A stretch of DNA of 64,000 bases from Enchytraeus crypticus (GCA_905160935.1 CAJHZI010000678.1:1799001-1863000); one strand, 5' to 3'. Counted from the first letter of the stretch, positions 11,001 through 23,200 are shown. Program-made: numbers and translations. Notes: a model not told the origin generated them from the letters alone.

Positions 11001-13668
11001 CCTAGAACATCCTGCATAAACTACTCATTGCACAGTTGCAGTCTGGAGTATAATGTTCTAATTTTGCATAACATTATCATATACTAAACAGTATACACTA
11101 TTATTTTATCTAAAAGTCTATTACTTAAGAACTTTATCTTAAAAAGTTAAAACTAATGTACGTAATTTATAAATTAATATAACATATATGAATATGTAAT
11201 TTAATTCTTCTTCCCCATGTTGTGTCCGGGTTGTTTGAAGAATTGACCAACCGTTGACTGCACGTGTCATATGCGACTAAACACTAAGATCAAAGCCAAC
11301 GTCAGAAAGGGCATTCAGTTGGTGAGTGCCTAGTCTCCAAAATTTGCTACAAAAATTTAAACGAATGAAAGTCTCAAATAGGGGATTGGCTGGCGATGTG
11401 ATGTAGGACAGAGGATTTGAGACAGTCTATTAAAATCTCGACCCAGATTAAACTGGGATTCAAGGGAGGATGATGACGATGATGATGAAGATGCAATTTC
11501 AATTTCTACATAATATTATTTGTTTCCTAAAATTAGCGGTGACAAACTTTTTCAGCGAGCAGCTGAAGGAAGGAAGTGACGCGCTCAGGAGTTTCGCCCA
11601 TAGTGCCGCGCAGCGCTCTCTCAGCATAGCTTGAGAAACCTGTGAGCTGAGCCATCTGGTGTCGAGCCGCTAACAGAGCATCGAGTCTCTCCAACTGCTG
11701 CCTGATTTAAACACATTTAAACACATTTAATGAATTAAACACATTTAATAATTTAAACACATTTAATGAATTAAACACATTTAACATTTATAATGTTGCA
11801 ACTGACATTATAAATTCAAAATATTAAAATTAAGTAATATATTATATACAACATATATATATATACTGTATATACATGTATATATATATTAGGCTGACAA
11901 TGAAATACATAGGAAAATTTTTTAAATTTATTTTTATCACTCACACCCTCTTATTTTCTTTATTTTGGTACAAATGAGTAATAAAAAAATTTGGATGAAT
12001 TTGGTTGATATTTAGAGGTTGCACAAGACCGCTGAAGTTTTCATCCATTATCAAGCTAATGCAACGTTTTACTTAGTATTCAAAGTTTATTCGTTATTTA
12101 TTGAATAAATTAAAATTCAATTAAGAGTTTAACAAAAATAGCAACTATCTATTAAGTTAATTTCTTGTATTTTTGCTCATATTTGTTTACTTAAGTAGTC
12201 TAAATCAAAGGTCAACTATACAAATTTTCAGTGTTTTTAAGATAGTTGCTGTGAGATGGCTAGTTGCAAAGTTAAAACAAAGAAAAAAGACAGAGGTATT
12301 TGGTTGGTGGGTAGTACAATGCCGGAGATTACAGGAGCAAAGCTCTCTTAAAATAAACAGGTTTTACAACATTTCTTTCATCATCTTAGTAAGGATAAGA
12401 GAACAATTCAAGACAGTGCAACCAACGCCACGGGAGAAATTTGTGTCTTTTGGGAAAAAGCAAAGATACGATACAAGAATGTCATATTGTAAATAAGATG
12501 AAACATATTCCATGTGGCAGGGATTCAAGAAAAGTGCTGCACTCAGAACCGAAGTACAGAAAGGTAAGGAAGACAGGTTTGTTCAAACCTTTGATAATGT
12601 CTTTGATCTTGCACACGCAGATCAAAGACATTAAAAGGTAAAATAATTAATAAGTAAAAAACGAAATTCTCAAATCATCTGTGGATGATGTATTAAATAA
12701 ATTATTTTTACAACTTACCGATCAGGGTAAAGATATATCCGATAGGCTGCCTCGCGTACCCTGCTGTCAGAATTTTCTGAAAACATACCACTAACGGATA
12801 CCGTGCTGCCTCCAGGCCCTGACGAGAATACATCTCTTAAATGAGCAGGCAGATCTTTTTTAGGTACCGAAATATCGCCATGACTGCCCTTTGAAAAAAA
12901 GTAACCCATTGTGAGTATATTCTCATGCAGTTCAACAAACTTTTGCCTCTTTTTCTCATCTAAATGAATTCCGCTCTGCTCAAAGTCAAATAAAAACAAT
13001 TCTGCGACTCTTTTATCGACATCGTCAAGAGGAGCAACATCACCTTTCATCAGAGAATTACGAAGAGTTGTGTATATGTCGACATTAACATTCAAAGTCT
13101 CCACTAGTGTACTGATACTAGAACAAGCGTCGTCTGCTGCAGTCACGTGTTTAGAATCAGGATGGGCGACTCGAACAAAATCAGACATATCTGCAACGCG
13201 ACACAGCGTGTCAGAAAGTTCATCAAATATCTTGACAACATTTCTAGTTCTTGATGAACTGATGACCTCTGTTGTAAGCTGATCCGTCCTAGCTCGAGCC
13301 TTTTGATCCAGCAGATAGAATCCGGTATAATCTGTTAGCTCGGGTATCTGAAACAATCCTGTTCTTTCAGATTCATTGAAGTTTGGGAAAAGCCGTCGTT
13401 CAGGTCTCACATTGAAAGCCGAAGCAAGAGAGGACCACGTAGCTACGCATCGCCTGTTTTCACTTGTAAGTTTAGAACAAAGTTTACTGTCCCTTAGAAG
13501 AGTAGTGCTATATAAATACCGTCGACAGTTTATGCCTCCAGAATTTGTTGAGTAGCTAAAATGTGACTGAAATTGAGAGTTCTTCAAAGCAATAGGCCCA
13601 TTTAACAGCCTGGATCCATAAATTCTACATATTACTTTATTGATACTTAATACCTTATTCCCATACAT
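5018..13668 (-). CDS. MIPEP: Mitochondrial intermediate peptidase (M3 metallopeptidase), complete
   Basis: Seven exons, read right to left: 13668-12719, 11701-11548, 10505-10322, 9109-8687, 7701-7517, 6748-6534, 5207-5018. Phases match at every junction and give 766 aa plus TAA; the human protein is slightly shorter (about 713 aa). The protein removes an octapeptide from imported precursors after MPP cleavage, in the mitochondrial matrix. The N-terminus is basic, Ser/Arg-rich and poor in acids, as expected of a targeting peptide. The zinc site HEFGH is at residues 551-555, and the third ligand is Glu580 in TDFAEVPS, 25 residues after the second His as in family M3. Other conserved blocks are [48 protein letters not shown] and [18 protein letters not shown]. 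An oddity is a Gly-rich insert ([15 protein letters not shown]) just before the zinc helix. The first exon alone codes for 316 residues. Introns carry LINE and SINE fragments. Start chosen: first ATG of the open frame, giving the targeting peptide. Confidence 0.96.
5580..5708 (-). repeat. tRNA-derived SINE (family A) copy
   Basis: Family A in its sense strand starts GGCTGGAGCCAGTGGCGATG. It has an A-box-like TGGCGATGTCGGTAAGA and a B-box GGTTCAAATCC, then the conserved body GTCACTGACATCGCTTTCGA and GAGGAAACTGACGTTAAC, and ends TAGCTTTACCAGC plus a short T/A tail; about 135 bp. This copy is nearly full length and lies just outside the last MIPEP exon. Confidence 0.85.
5740..5912 (-). repeat. 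Second tRNA-like SINE family copy
   Basis: Shares with 30040-30225 the blocks TGATATCTATCACTTTTAAT, ACATGTTTAA and CTCAGATCAGCGCG. On the minus strand it includes a B-box-like GGTTCGATTCCC. Together with its partner it defines a second short interspersed family of about 175-190 bp. Confidence 0.6.
7385..7450 (+). repeat. Copy of CR1/L2-like LINE 3' UTR
   Basis: GCTTGATTTGTCTCAATACT and the following GTTCTATGTTGTCGTGACGA match the UTR after the LINE at 14560-14690. It lies just left of the MIPEP exon at 7517. Confidence 0.5.
7828..7932 (+). repeat. Short dispersed repeat (copy 1 of 2)
   Basis: TCTTTGTGACGGTAGCTCGA through GAAGCCTTGTGCTTCTGAAC to ACAACCTACCTACC recurs at 63328-63433 with only a few differences. 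A tail-like (CCTA)n follows. A partial third trace is at 54068. Confidence 0.7.
8340..8600 (+). repeat. Repeat family B copy in MIPEP intron
   Basis: Diverged full-length copy (GCACGTGTCATAGAAAGTGC, GGACATTCGGTTGTGGGC, GGAATTCAAGGCAGAATGAT). Confidence 0.7.
9134..9400 (+). pseudogene. LINE 3' end fragment in MIPEP intron
   Basis: Open frame to a stop at 9367-9369 with [37 protein letters not shown] and EDREEWRRY. This is the typical extreme C-terminus of non-LTR retrotransposon polymerases (IGHxLR...EGxxxGxRGRGRPR). It is followed by GAGA repeats. It lies antisense to MIPEP, directly upstream of the zinc-site exon, whose acceptor is at 9110. Confidence 0.8.
9497..9616 (+). repeat. 24-bp minisatellite, 5 copies
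   Basis: Unit GCGCTTTGTGTATATTTTGG plus TTAT. The unit length is a multiple of 3, so the frame stays open. MIPEP intron. Confidence 0.9.
10076..10210 (-). repeat. SINE family A copy in MIPEP intron 3
   Basis: Near full length, diverged (B-box reads GGTTCAAATCTGG on the sense strand). A TAA-rich stretch follows on the plus strand before the exon ending at 10322. Confidence 0.85.
11213..11495 (+). repeat. Dispersed repeat family B with (GAT)n tail
   Basis: Family B in this strand begins near GTGTTGTGTCCGGGTTG. It contains TGACTGCACGTGTC, GAAAGGGCATTCAGTTGGTG and TTGCTACAAAAATTT, and ends AAACTGGGATTCAAGGGA plus a GAT/ATG microsatellite. No ORF is visible, so it is a SINE or LINE 3' UTR-like unit of about 280 bp. 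This copy is in MIPEP intron 2. Confidence 0.75.
11703..11790. repeat. TTAAACACATTTAA minisatellite abutting MIPEP exon 2 acceptor
   Basis: Five or so units of 13-18 bp (TTTAAACACATTTAATGAA) start directly at the splice acceptor of the exon ending at 11701, so the intron's 3' end consists of repeat. Confidence 0.85.
12230..12640 (+). pseudogene. Decayed coding fragment of a dispersed invertebrate repeat protein
   Basis: Across shifted frames one can read [25 protein letters not shown] and [14 protein letters not shown]. The FWEKAxI...NxFDLAHADA combination is one I recall from an abundant uncharacterised protein dispersed in invertebrate genomes. Several frame breaks are needed, so this is a relic. 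It ends in a hairpin with 14-bp arms (12596-12609 / 12619-12632). Low confidence because the family memory is imprecise. Confidence 0.3.
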
Positions 13669-14099
13669 GTTTGTAAGTCAAATGATTCTTGGATCTTTAG
13701 CATCTACCATAGGATAAATTTTAAAACCTTATCTACAACAAATCAAATGATAAAAAATTTAAATATTTGTGGATAGATTTAGATAAAAGTAATTTTTTTA
13801 TACTTTTAATATATGGTTCTGATACTACAACTGCCATAATAGACGACAGCAGCACTCCAACTCTGATCTTGTTTTAGGCAAGGCCCGAATTTGTTTATGT
13901 TCCAAATTAAACGAACCTAAATATTATCTTCATATAGTAAGTCAAGCCTATTATGTTGCAACGCCAAACATTTCATATTTCAGGCTGCCTACAAGACTAC
14001 AACATAGCTCAAAGTAAATACTATTAAATATGAAATCTATTATAACTGCTATAATTATATTACAATATATGTACATATTACGATTATTTTATTAAATTT
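13669..14099. other. MIPEP upstream region, no feature seen
   Basis: AT-rich sequence left of the LINE fragment; it should contain the MIPEP promoter and 5' UTR. I see no convincing TATA or initiator arrangement and no other gene. Confidence 0.5.
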
Positions 14100-14770
14100 T
14101 TTTGTAGTTCTAAGTACTCACATGTTACGCCTATTTTGAAGTCTTTGCACTGGCTAAAGATTAAAGAGGGTATCATTTACAAAACAGCTTCGTTAGCCTA
14201 TAAGTCCATCACCATCCCTGGACAAACTTGTATGTCTCACTTGATTAAAGTGATGCAGCCTGCTATTACTGGGTCTTCTAAGTTAATTACTCTTGTGAGA
14301 CCTAGCTTACCTTCACGCTCTAAGCTATCTAATCGTTCTTTCCAGCATGCTGCACCTCAGATCTGGAATTCTCTTCCATCCACTCTTCGGAAATCTTCAT
14401 TTGAATCACATCAGCCTTTGCTTTCCTATGAGCAGTTCCATAAGCAGTTGAAGACCTATCTTTTCCATCTCTCTTTTCCATCCAGTGTCCATGAGCAGCG
14501 ACCTGCGCCTAAACCACCTTTTCTTTAACTCCCTTTACTTTGGACTGAATTTCTGGATTTTGGAATTTGCACCGTTTGTGGACCTTCTTTTTTTGCTCGC
14601 CGGCTTGATTTTGTCTCAATAGTGCTCGATGTTGTCATTGATGACTGTAGCACTCTAATTGTTATCATTATTATTGATTACATGTTATTAGTGATATTTT
14701 TAGTAATTGTTTTCAAAACATTAGAAGATCATCTCTATCAAAGTCATTAAAACTCGACACATTCCTACTT
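14100..14770 (+). pseudogene. LINE 3' end (CR1/L2-like ORF2 C-terminus plus UTR)
   Basis: The frame from about 14100 reads SSKYSHVTPILKSLHWLKI, then later FQHAAPQIWNSLPSTLRKSS, to a stop at 14526-14528. The LHWL...AAPxIWNSLP pair is the well-known C-terminal signature of CR1/L2-type non-LTR retrotransposon ORF2. Only the last about 140 residues remain, so the copy is 5' truncated. The following UTR (about 14560-14690, with CTCAATAGTGCTCGATGTTG) recurs at 7385-7450, showing it is part of the repeat. Confidence 0.8.
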
Positions 14771-14802
14771 TATGAATAAAGCCGTTATCTTTGATATATT
14801 TT

Positions 14803-15090
14803 ATCATCATCGTCATCTTATTCTTCCCTAGAATCCCAGTTTAATCAGGGTCGGAATACTAATAGACCTTCTCCAATGCTCTCTGTCTCACACCGATCGC
14901 AATATGCCCATACCATTCCTTGCGTATGCATTTTGTAGAAATTTCTAGCGCCTAGGAGCTCAGCAACCGAATGCCCTTTCTTAATTTTGATGTTGATTTG
15001 GATCTTATTTCCATGTCACCTTTTCCGACACGTGCAGTACACGGTTGTTCTATTCTTCAAGCAACCCGACCACAATACGAGGAACATATT
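14803..15090 (-). repeat. Repeat family B copy
   Basis: Antisense copy from TCATCATCGTCATC to CAACCCGACCACAATACGAGG. It sits between the two LINE fragments. Confidence 0.75.
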
Positions 15091-15189
15091 TTTTATATAT
15101 CTCTGCACAAATATTTAATTATCTAAGTTAATTTAATTATATGTAAAATAATCAGGGGGCCACCGAGAAACAACCTTAAATGCCATCAT

Positions 15190-16157
15190 TCCCAAGTTGT
15201 TGTATCCAGGAGACAAAAAGTTTGCATTTCAAATCACGATTCGGCTTGGCGCAGTGTCACTAGTGGGGTTCCACAAGGTTCAGTGTTGGGTCCCATTTTA
15301 TTTTTGGTATACACTAATGACTTAGACAACAGCATAATATCCAAAATGAGTAAGTTTGCTGATGATACTAAATTATGTAAAAATATAGGTAATCTAGAGG
15401 ATATGTTATCGCTTCAGAGAGTTTTAGACAGTTTGCATAATTGGGCAACTACTTGGCAGATGAGCTTCAATGTTGATAAATGTACAGTTATGCATGTAGG
15501 TCACAACAATAGTTGTAATCAATATAAGCTTGGCAATGAAGAACTAAAATCATCTATTAAAGAAAAAGATCTAGGTGTTATTATTAATAATACACTAAAC
15601 TTTCAGAGCAGTGTAAATCAGCAGTAAATTGTGCTAATCGCACTTTAGGTTTAATTAGGAGAACTATAAAAAGTCGTAATAAAGATGTAATAGTTAAATT
15701 ATATAAAGCATTAGTAAGACCTAAATTAAAATATTGCGTACAAGCGTGAAGACCTATTTTAAGGAAGGATGTAGAATGTATGGAAAGAGTTCAAAGGAGA
15801 GCAACTAGAATGATTGCTGAATGTAGAGGTCAAAGCTATGAATCTAGATTAGATGTATTAGGTCTAATTAGTTTAGAAGATAGACATACCAGAGGGGATT
15901 TAATTCAAGTGTTTAAAATAATTATAGGTTTTGACAATATCGAATGTGGAGAATTTTTCAAATTATCTAATTATGCTGGAACTAGAGAACATAGATTCAA
16001 AATAATAAAGGTTAGATCCAGATTAGAGGTTAGAAGAAACTTTTTCAGTCAGAGAGTTGTCAATATATGGAACGTGTTACCTCAGTATGTAGTAGAGGCA
16101 GAGTCAGTGAATGCTTTTAAGAATAGGCTAGATAAGTATTGGAAAGAAATACATTGA
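15190..16157 (+). pseudogene. Broken LINE reverse transcriptase fragment (Jockey/CR1 type)
   Basis: A 5'-truncated reverse transcriptase with SGVPQGSVLGPILFLVYTND, the catalytic KFADDTKL, and NVDKCTVMHVG. The frame is lost near 15600-15625 and there is an in-frame TGA near 15748. It resumes from 15780 with MERVQRRATRMI, LGLISLEDRHTRGDL, FFSQRVVNIWNVLP and FKNRLDKYW, the standard C-terminal region, ending at 16157. The frameshift and stop mean the copy is dead. The first AT-rich bases before 15190 look unrelated. Confidence 0.88.
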
Positions 16158-16239
16158 ATTGATAAATTGTTTGTTTGTTTTGTGTAGATAGGCTGATTAG
16201 TTGCACACCACATGAGGGTATTTGGTTTCTAGGTATTCA

Positions 16240-16699
16240 TGAGTGTGGGTAAGGCTTGTATGTGTGTGTATGTGTAGGTGTGGGTATGTCTGTACACATG
16301 TATGTATTTCTATGTATGTTTCTGTATATACGCGTGTATGTAATGTAATGTATGACTATATTTTGCAAAGTGTTGATATGCCTAGTATGAAGTTATATGC
16401 ATGCTTGCATATTTTTGTCTGTAAGGTCGATGTGTGTATATACAAGTGAGTGTATTCTACGTTTATATATGTAGGTGTATGTGTAATTGTGTATGTGTGT
16501 ATATATTTATGTGTATGTATATATGTATATGTGTATGTGTGTATATATGTGTATACATGTATATATATGTGTGTATATGTGTATATATGTACATATGTGA
16601 ATGTATGTGTGTATATATATGTATATGTGTGTATGTATGTATGTGCGTGCATGTGTATGTATGTATACGTATGTATATATGTGCATATTTATGTGTGTA

Positions 16700-16762
<63 letters not shown>

Positions 16763-17000
16763 ATGTGGGGTATGTTTGGATATATGTATGTATGTATATG
16801 TATGTATGCAAGTATTTGAGTGTTTGTATGTATTTTTGTATGTGTATATGTGCAAATGTGTGTGTTGGTGTGTTTGCATGTACATGTATATGAACATGCA
16901 TGGGTGCATATATATATGTGTATTTTTGCATAGTTGTACACCTGTGTGTAAGTTTATACTTGAGCTGGTTATGTGTGTGTGTGGTTTGTTGGTGAGTGTT
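16240..17000. repeat. TG/TA-rich simple-sequence field
   Basis: Long imperfect (TGTA)n and (TGTG)n with a pure (TA)n block at about 16703-16760. Several frames lack stops purely because of composition; no gene is supported. Confidence 0.9.
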
Positions 17001-17169
17001 TAGTTTTTTTTTCTAATGTTCTTCTTTTGAAGCCTATCAACTGGTCAAGGTTTGTATCTTTTTTTCCCCTTTACGGTCTGGTCTCTATGGTTAGAGGTAT
17101 GGAATTACAGCTAATACTGGTGTTACAGGTCTTTGTGACCTCCTTAACCAGTATAATTATGTTAAGTTA

Positions 17170-17260
17170 AGTTAAGTTGTAGGCTACATTCAAGTGTGGA
17201 TAAGGCATAGATAGCCTTTTGTGAATGGGGATTAACTTGTTAACCTAAGGAATTAAGGTA
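17170..17260 (+). repeat. Fragment of repeat family C
   Basis: GTGTGGATAAGGCATAGATA and GGGATTAACTTGTTAACCTA match the middle of family C. The rest is lost. Confidence 0.5.
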
Positions 17261-17377
17261 TCTTATGGAGTGTATCAGCAGACAGTAGATAGGAATATGT
17301 ATCTAGAGTCGATCTGCTCTTGATGGAATATAGTGAGAGGGGGCAGGATGTAAAATAATAATAAAGTAAATAATAAA

Positions 17378-17512
17378 AGCTGGTAAAGCTAAGGGTAACG
17401 TCAGTTTCCTCACTCGAAAGCGATGTCAGTGACGGGCGAGCCCAGGATTTGAACCCCGCACATACTGATCCGCGGTCGAGTATCTTACCGACGTCGTCAC
17501 TGGCTCCAGCCA
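17378..17512 (-). repeat. SINE family A copy, full length
   Basis: Head-to-tail match with the family, from AGCTGGTAAAGC to TGGCTCCAGCC on the plus strand. Intergenic. Confidence 0.9.
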
Positions 17513-17519
17513 AAATAAG

Positions 17520-20260
17520 ATTAAATGCCAAAAAAGTTTGAAACATTGAAGGTATTGTTCAAGGGTACAAATCCAAAATTCGAATATGAGAGTACCAAAG
17601 ATGGTTGAAACATCACTCCAACAGGCCTAGTGGTTAATTAAGCATCCGACAATCATCATCATCATCACATCCTCCCTTGAATCATGACGTTAACCCTACG
17701 CTAATAAAGCATTCGTACCGTACTGTCACGATTTTGCACAGAAAACTTGTGCTAAACATGAACTTTGCTTTAAAGAGCTGCTAGATTTCGAGTGGATGTA
17801 ACTAGTATTTCTATTCTCTACTTAAATAAAATATTGGTAGAATAATACCACAGGCATTGCTGGATACTCCAAATGAAGTTTAACGCAAAGGTTATTAGCT
17901 ATAGTTATTAGCTATACGGTTCAACAAACATTTTAATATTTGTACAACTAAACAAGTCTTTAAAAGTCATTCAGTGTTAATCCACGAACACTCTACACAG
18001 ATCTAATAATTATTTAATACTCTAGCACAGAATCTTATAGAAGACTTATATCTTGATTAAAGTAAGAATACTTCAATAACACAATTAATCAATGACAAAT
18101 TAGTCAAAGTTCAGATATCATGAAACGATCATGTTCAGAATTATAAACAAATGATTCAGCTGCAGAGAAAATATTTCTGCACAATTCTTTCCTAACCAAA
18201 GCAAGATGACAGTTAACAAGCCGATACATATAATTATATTACCTATATCATGAATCTAAAATCCTGCGCAATTTGAGAGCTCATATATCTTATCAAAACT
18301 AAAACGACTTCTCTTATAACTCTTTGCTATACTACAGAAAAACAGAAGATAATAGCAAAGCAAATAGCATCATAAGAAGCACAAGCTAGCCTAACAGTGT
18401 CCTAATTAGCATAACCTAACAATCAAAAATGTACCCGGGCCTTTACTATAGTTACAGGCACAATGCGTAAAGTGCGTTAGCATTATCATAACGTCATCAC
18501 CTCACTCCTATACTGTTATAATAATCATAGTCTTCTTCACTTCGTTCTTATACTGTTATAATACCATAGAATCTTCAACAGTTCATTCCTATACTTTTAT
18601 AATTATCGCAGAATCTTCAACAGTTCATTCCTATACTTTTAAAATTATCGTAGAATCTTCAACAGTTCATTCCTATACTTTTATAATCATCATAATTTTT
18701 ATAACGACAAAAGTTTATAAATCAGTTTAAAGATTAAGCCTTGTTCTATGTACAACTATATCGTCGAAGATTTGCTCAAAATTAGTTCACCATTCAAAGA
18801 ACTACAAAACTTACATAAAAGGGAAACACAGATGAAGCGGTTCCCTCAAATTCTTAACAGATACTGAAGAAGAAAATGTATACACGTATCAGATGAAAAT
18901 CTTAACTTAAAATTTAAACTAAAAATAATTCTAGTGAGATTTATGGCAGAAAACACACGGTAACTAACAAGTATAAACGCATAATTAACTAGCAATTTTA
19001 CAACGATATCTTACTGTTCAACTAACAAGAAGAATGTTAGAATCATAATACAACATATAGAAAGCCACAGTTCTAAAAAACATGGCAAATTCCTGAGATC
19101 AAAACCAGTTACCAAATCTAAACAAAACTAAAGCAAACAAATAACGGTAGTACGACACAGGCTACAAGCACTAAAATAGGTCTAACAAGTTTTAAATGAC
19201 ACAGGGATGTGAAATATTTAAAAACAGTTTAATAGCTACACTGTTAAATTACTCAAGATCACAGTAGGAAATGCATAAACGGAAATTTAACTCTGAGATA
19301 CAATACCTATAAAAACTTAACTGATTAAGAAGTAATCAACTTCATTCAATCAGCGTAGAGAAAACACTGTACATTACAGATTGAGCAAAAGCATTATTAA
19401 GAAAATTATAGAGAAAACTATGCATAAGAATGTGAATCAGTTGACAATCAAGCTACACTGCAAGCATTTACACACCGATCAAACTTTGAACGTAAATTTA
19501 CTCGTAATTGTTAAAGCTATAAGCAAAAGCAGCAGTTTAGCGACGGTTTCATTAACCTAAAATTAAAATATCATTTAGCACTGATCAATTCAACGTTCAA
19601 GCAACCCTCCTCCGGAAGAACACCATAGGAAGTAAATCAATAAGCAATAAGTAGAAGTCTAATATTGCTGAAACAACCACAGAGTATTATTAGTATTAAC
19701 ATTATCGCAGTCATCATCATCATCATCATTATCATAATCATCTTAAAACTAAAAGAAAAGCCATGGTGTCAGAACAAGGAAAGAACAGTTTAATTGTTCC
19801 TGGCATGACCTGCACGTCAAGATAAAAATAAACTCTTTCCACTACAAATCCATTAAGAGCTGAATGTATAACTAATTAATACTAACTTAATTCAATCAAC
19901 TAAATATAGAAAACAACTTACTCACAATTCGTATAACATGTAACTATATATATAAAATAATACTTAGACATTAAAATATTTAAATCTAATTGATAGATTA
20001 GCTACTATGATTAGCATAACTTATCACATGTCACTCGACTGTATATCAGGTCCTAAGACATATTTCTACTTACACCATAATTTGCTGCTATGCTTAATAA
20101 AAACCCACTACATCGATCAGCAAGTTAACCTCAAAGCAATAGCTAAGCCTTTGTGCCAATACCAGAAAAAAAACAGATAAACTTGAGCTTAATAAGCCCA
20201 AATATCATTTTAATACATCCATATTGACAGCATCAACAAAACTCTAAACTCAGAAATAAC
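17520..20260. other. Gene-free AT-rich spacer
   Basis: Apart from the 57-bp repeat at 18495-18705 and short ATC runs near 19710, I see no coding or RNA feature. The right end should hold the 3' UTR of the crystallin-domain gene. Confidence 0.6.
18495..18705. repeat. About 57-bp tandem repeat, 4 diverged copies
   Basis: Units of the type AATCTTCAACAGTTCATTCC plus TATACTTTTATAATTATCG. Intergenic. Confidence 0.75.
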
Positions 20261-20267
20261 GTTAGAT

Positions 20268-23200
20268 CTAGAAATTACACGTCATACGACGGGAGGCGGG
20301 GTTAAGTCGGCCGCGAATGATGAGCTGACCAATGGGAGTGAGTTCTGCACTGACAGTTCGACTGTCACTACCCTCTGGCAGCTTAAGAGCTACGCTAAAC
20401 TTCCCTTTCGTTATCTCTTCAAGAATATCCTGAGATTCTCTCACCTTACTCTCAGTAAAGCCTTGCCCTTTAATAATCAGCGAATCATCAACGGTTTTGA
20501 CAGTTAAGATATTCGACGAGGAAGAAATTTTTCGATAGTACTCACACGAAACGTGTAAGACTATGGTAAAATGCATCGACGGTTCATCTTCAAATATCAG
20601 AGGAATGCCAACGCCCGAAGCGTCGCCAAAGTAATTGAGAATAACTTGCTTAGGTCGTTCACGAATGTATAAAGTACTGCCAACAACTGAGGCAATAAGA
20701 ACAGAGAGTGTGGCAGTCTCTGACAGGCTGGCAGTGTGAATAAGTCTAATAGATTTACTACTCGATCCTCTTGACTTGGCTTCAACACCTCTGTTATCAA
20801 CTAGTCCTTCCGCTGACACTTTCTCTTTTGCAGACATACTTTCTTCGCCCAATACTATATCCCCGTGACAAGGATCTACACTGGCTGCGCCCAGTGCACT
20901 TTTAGAATGATTAAGATTGCTTTCGTCCTGAAGTCCTTGCGATGACTGACTGGCGAGACGAGCAGAATCTTTATGAACAGCGGAAAACTGCTCCAGACAT
21001 TCATCTTCAGACCTCATCACTGCAGCAGAGGACTCAACTCTCTGAGTGGTCAGACCAGCAGACACACTCACATCATCATCCTCAGACAGCTTTAGAGCAT
21101 CAGCAGCAGCACCACAGGCATAGACGTGCACACACCTGTCATCAGCAGACGCGCAGGCAGCGACACTCTCCACTCCACCCAACGACTCCAGGTCAACCTT
21201 CACCCTGACGCCAGATTTGAGGGATTCTTTGAGCTGGAGTTGAGGGGATTTTTTGAGCGTGGAGTCACCTTCACAGGTGACACTGGATTCCTTCCGGTCA
21301 CCAGGATCACGAGGTGGCTGTAAACATTAACAATAGGCACATAGAATCACGAGGTGTCTGTAAACATTAACAATAGGCACATAGAATCACGAGGTGTCTG
21401 TAAACATTAACAATAGGCACATAGAATCACGAGGTGTCTGTAAACATTAACAATAGGCACATAGAATCACGAGGTGTCTGTAAACATTAACAATAGGCAC
21501 ATAGAATCACGAGGTGTCTGTAAACATTAACAATAGGCACATAGAATCACGAGGTGGCTGTAAACATTAACAATAGGCACATAGAATCACGAGGTGTCAA
21601 TAGACACATAGAATCACGAGGTATCTGTAAATATTAACAATAGACACATAGAATCACAAGGTGTCTGTAAACATTAACAATAGGCACATAGAATCACGAG
21701 GTGGCTGTAAACATTAACAATAGGCACATAGAATCACGAGGTGTCTGTAAACATTAACAATAGGCACATAGAATCACGAGGTGGCTGTAAACATTAACAA
21801 TAGGCACATAGAATCACGAGGTGTCTGTAAACATTAACAATAGGCACATAGAATCACGAGGTGTCTGTAAACATTAACAATAGGCACATAGAATCACGAG
21901 GTGGCTGTAAACATTAACAATAGGCACATAGAATCACGAGGTGTCTGTAAACATTAACAATAGGCACATAGAATCACGAGGTGTCTGTAAACATTAACAA
22001 TAGGCACATAGAATCACGAGGTGGCTGTAAACATTAACAATAGGCATATAGTTGTTGAGCATTTGATAATTGTGGATTATAATGGTTGACTTTCATAGGT
22101 ATATAAATGTTTATATGACATTTTATATACCAGATGCCTATCTGTTCCTGCTCTGCTCACATTGACTATATTGGCATAAATTCACTGTGAATAACACAGT
22201 GAATAGCAGAGTAGTTACTGACAGTCAATTGATGATAGAAATTAGAACTGAATGTGACATGTTTTGAGATGAGACGGTTTGCAAGAGGAGGTAAAGGAAG
22301 TATAAAAGGAGGTGAAGAGAGTTAGAGAAAGACCAAGACTTGACACGATACATATATCGTCTCATATCTCTCTCTCTTAGTGCACTGCCTACTGGCAGGT
22401 TCATGGTATATAACGCCTCCACTCATCTCTATCTTCCGTTTTCCTCTTCACGTCCACATACGAGTGGATCTTTAAATCATCTATAACAGTCCTTTTGATA
22501 TACCATTACTCTTGAGGGATTCTGCTTATGACGAGGTGGACCACCTATGCCTTCCTCAGCTTCGACTAACATTTACTGCGTCATTCCCTGAGAAAACAAT
22601 TTACCCGTCTCATATGGCGATAGAATAACGAATTACTATGTAAATACGACAAAGAAGCAGCGGATAGAAACAAACTGATGGTTTTATGTCAAGGACATGC
22701 CACTAGGAAGGTTTCCTTATGCATTAATTACGTCAGCCATGACATCAGATACACACACCTTAAGAATTTTAAAAATAACTTTGACAAGTTTAATCTACCC
22801 AAATTTGTTGTATTTTCTAGATGGTTCAAGGACATAGAGCACCTTAAACACCATTGTAGTGATATCACAGCCAATTAAGAAAAATTTCATCAGTTAAACT
22901 ATATTTATTAACTTTTTGGCAAAAAGTGCTCTGCATAAAGAATTCTCGTATGTAAAGTAAAAACTACAAGTGCACAAATCTAGACCACTGCAATACAACT
23001 GGAACGGACATTTTAAAAAACACGCAAGGGCTTGTATAGCAGTAATAACAACACTACAGTAATAGTAACACTACGTTAGTGCTAAAGGCTTATTTAAAGC
23101 ATCATCCTAGCCTATCCATTGATCCAGATATGAGACCGTATACGTCATCAGCAGTAGAGCAATAGCACGTTCAACTCTGATAGGATCGACAGAATTCCCA

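Noticed and set aside
16356-17003. Several open frames of 70-190 codons on both strands
   Set aside because: Products are only Tyr/Ile/Cys/Val or His/Thr/Tyr repeats from the TG/TA microsatellite; purely compositional.
21318-22046. Could the regularly spaced 40-bp array be CRISPR-like?
   Set aside because: There are no unique spacers, the units are head to tail, and the context is a eukaryotic intron.
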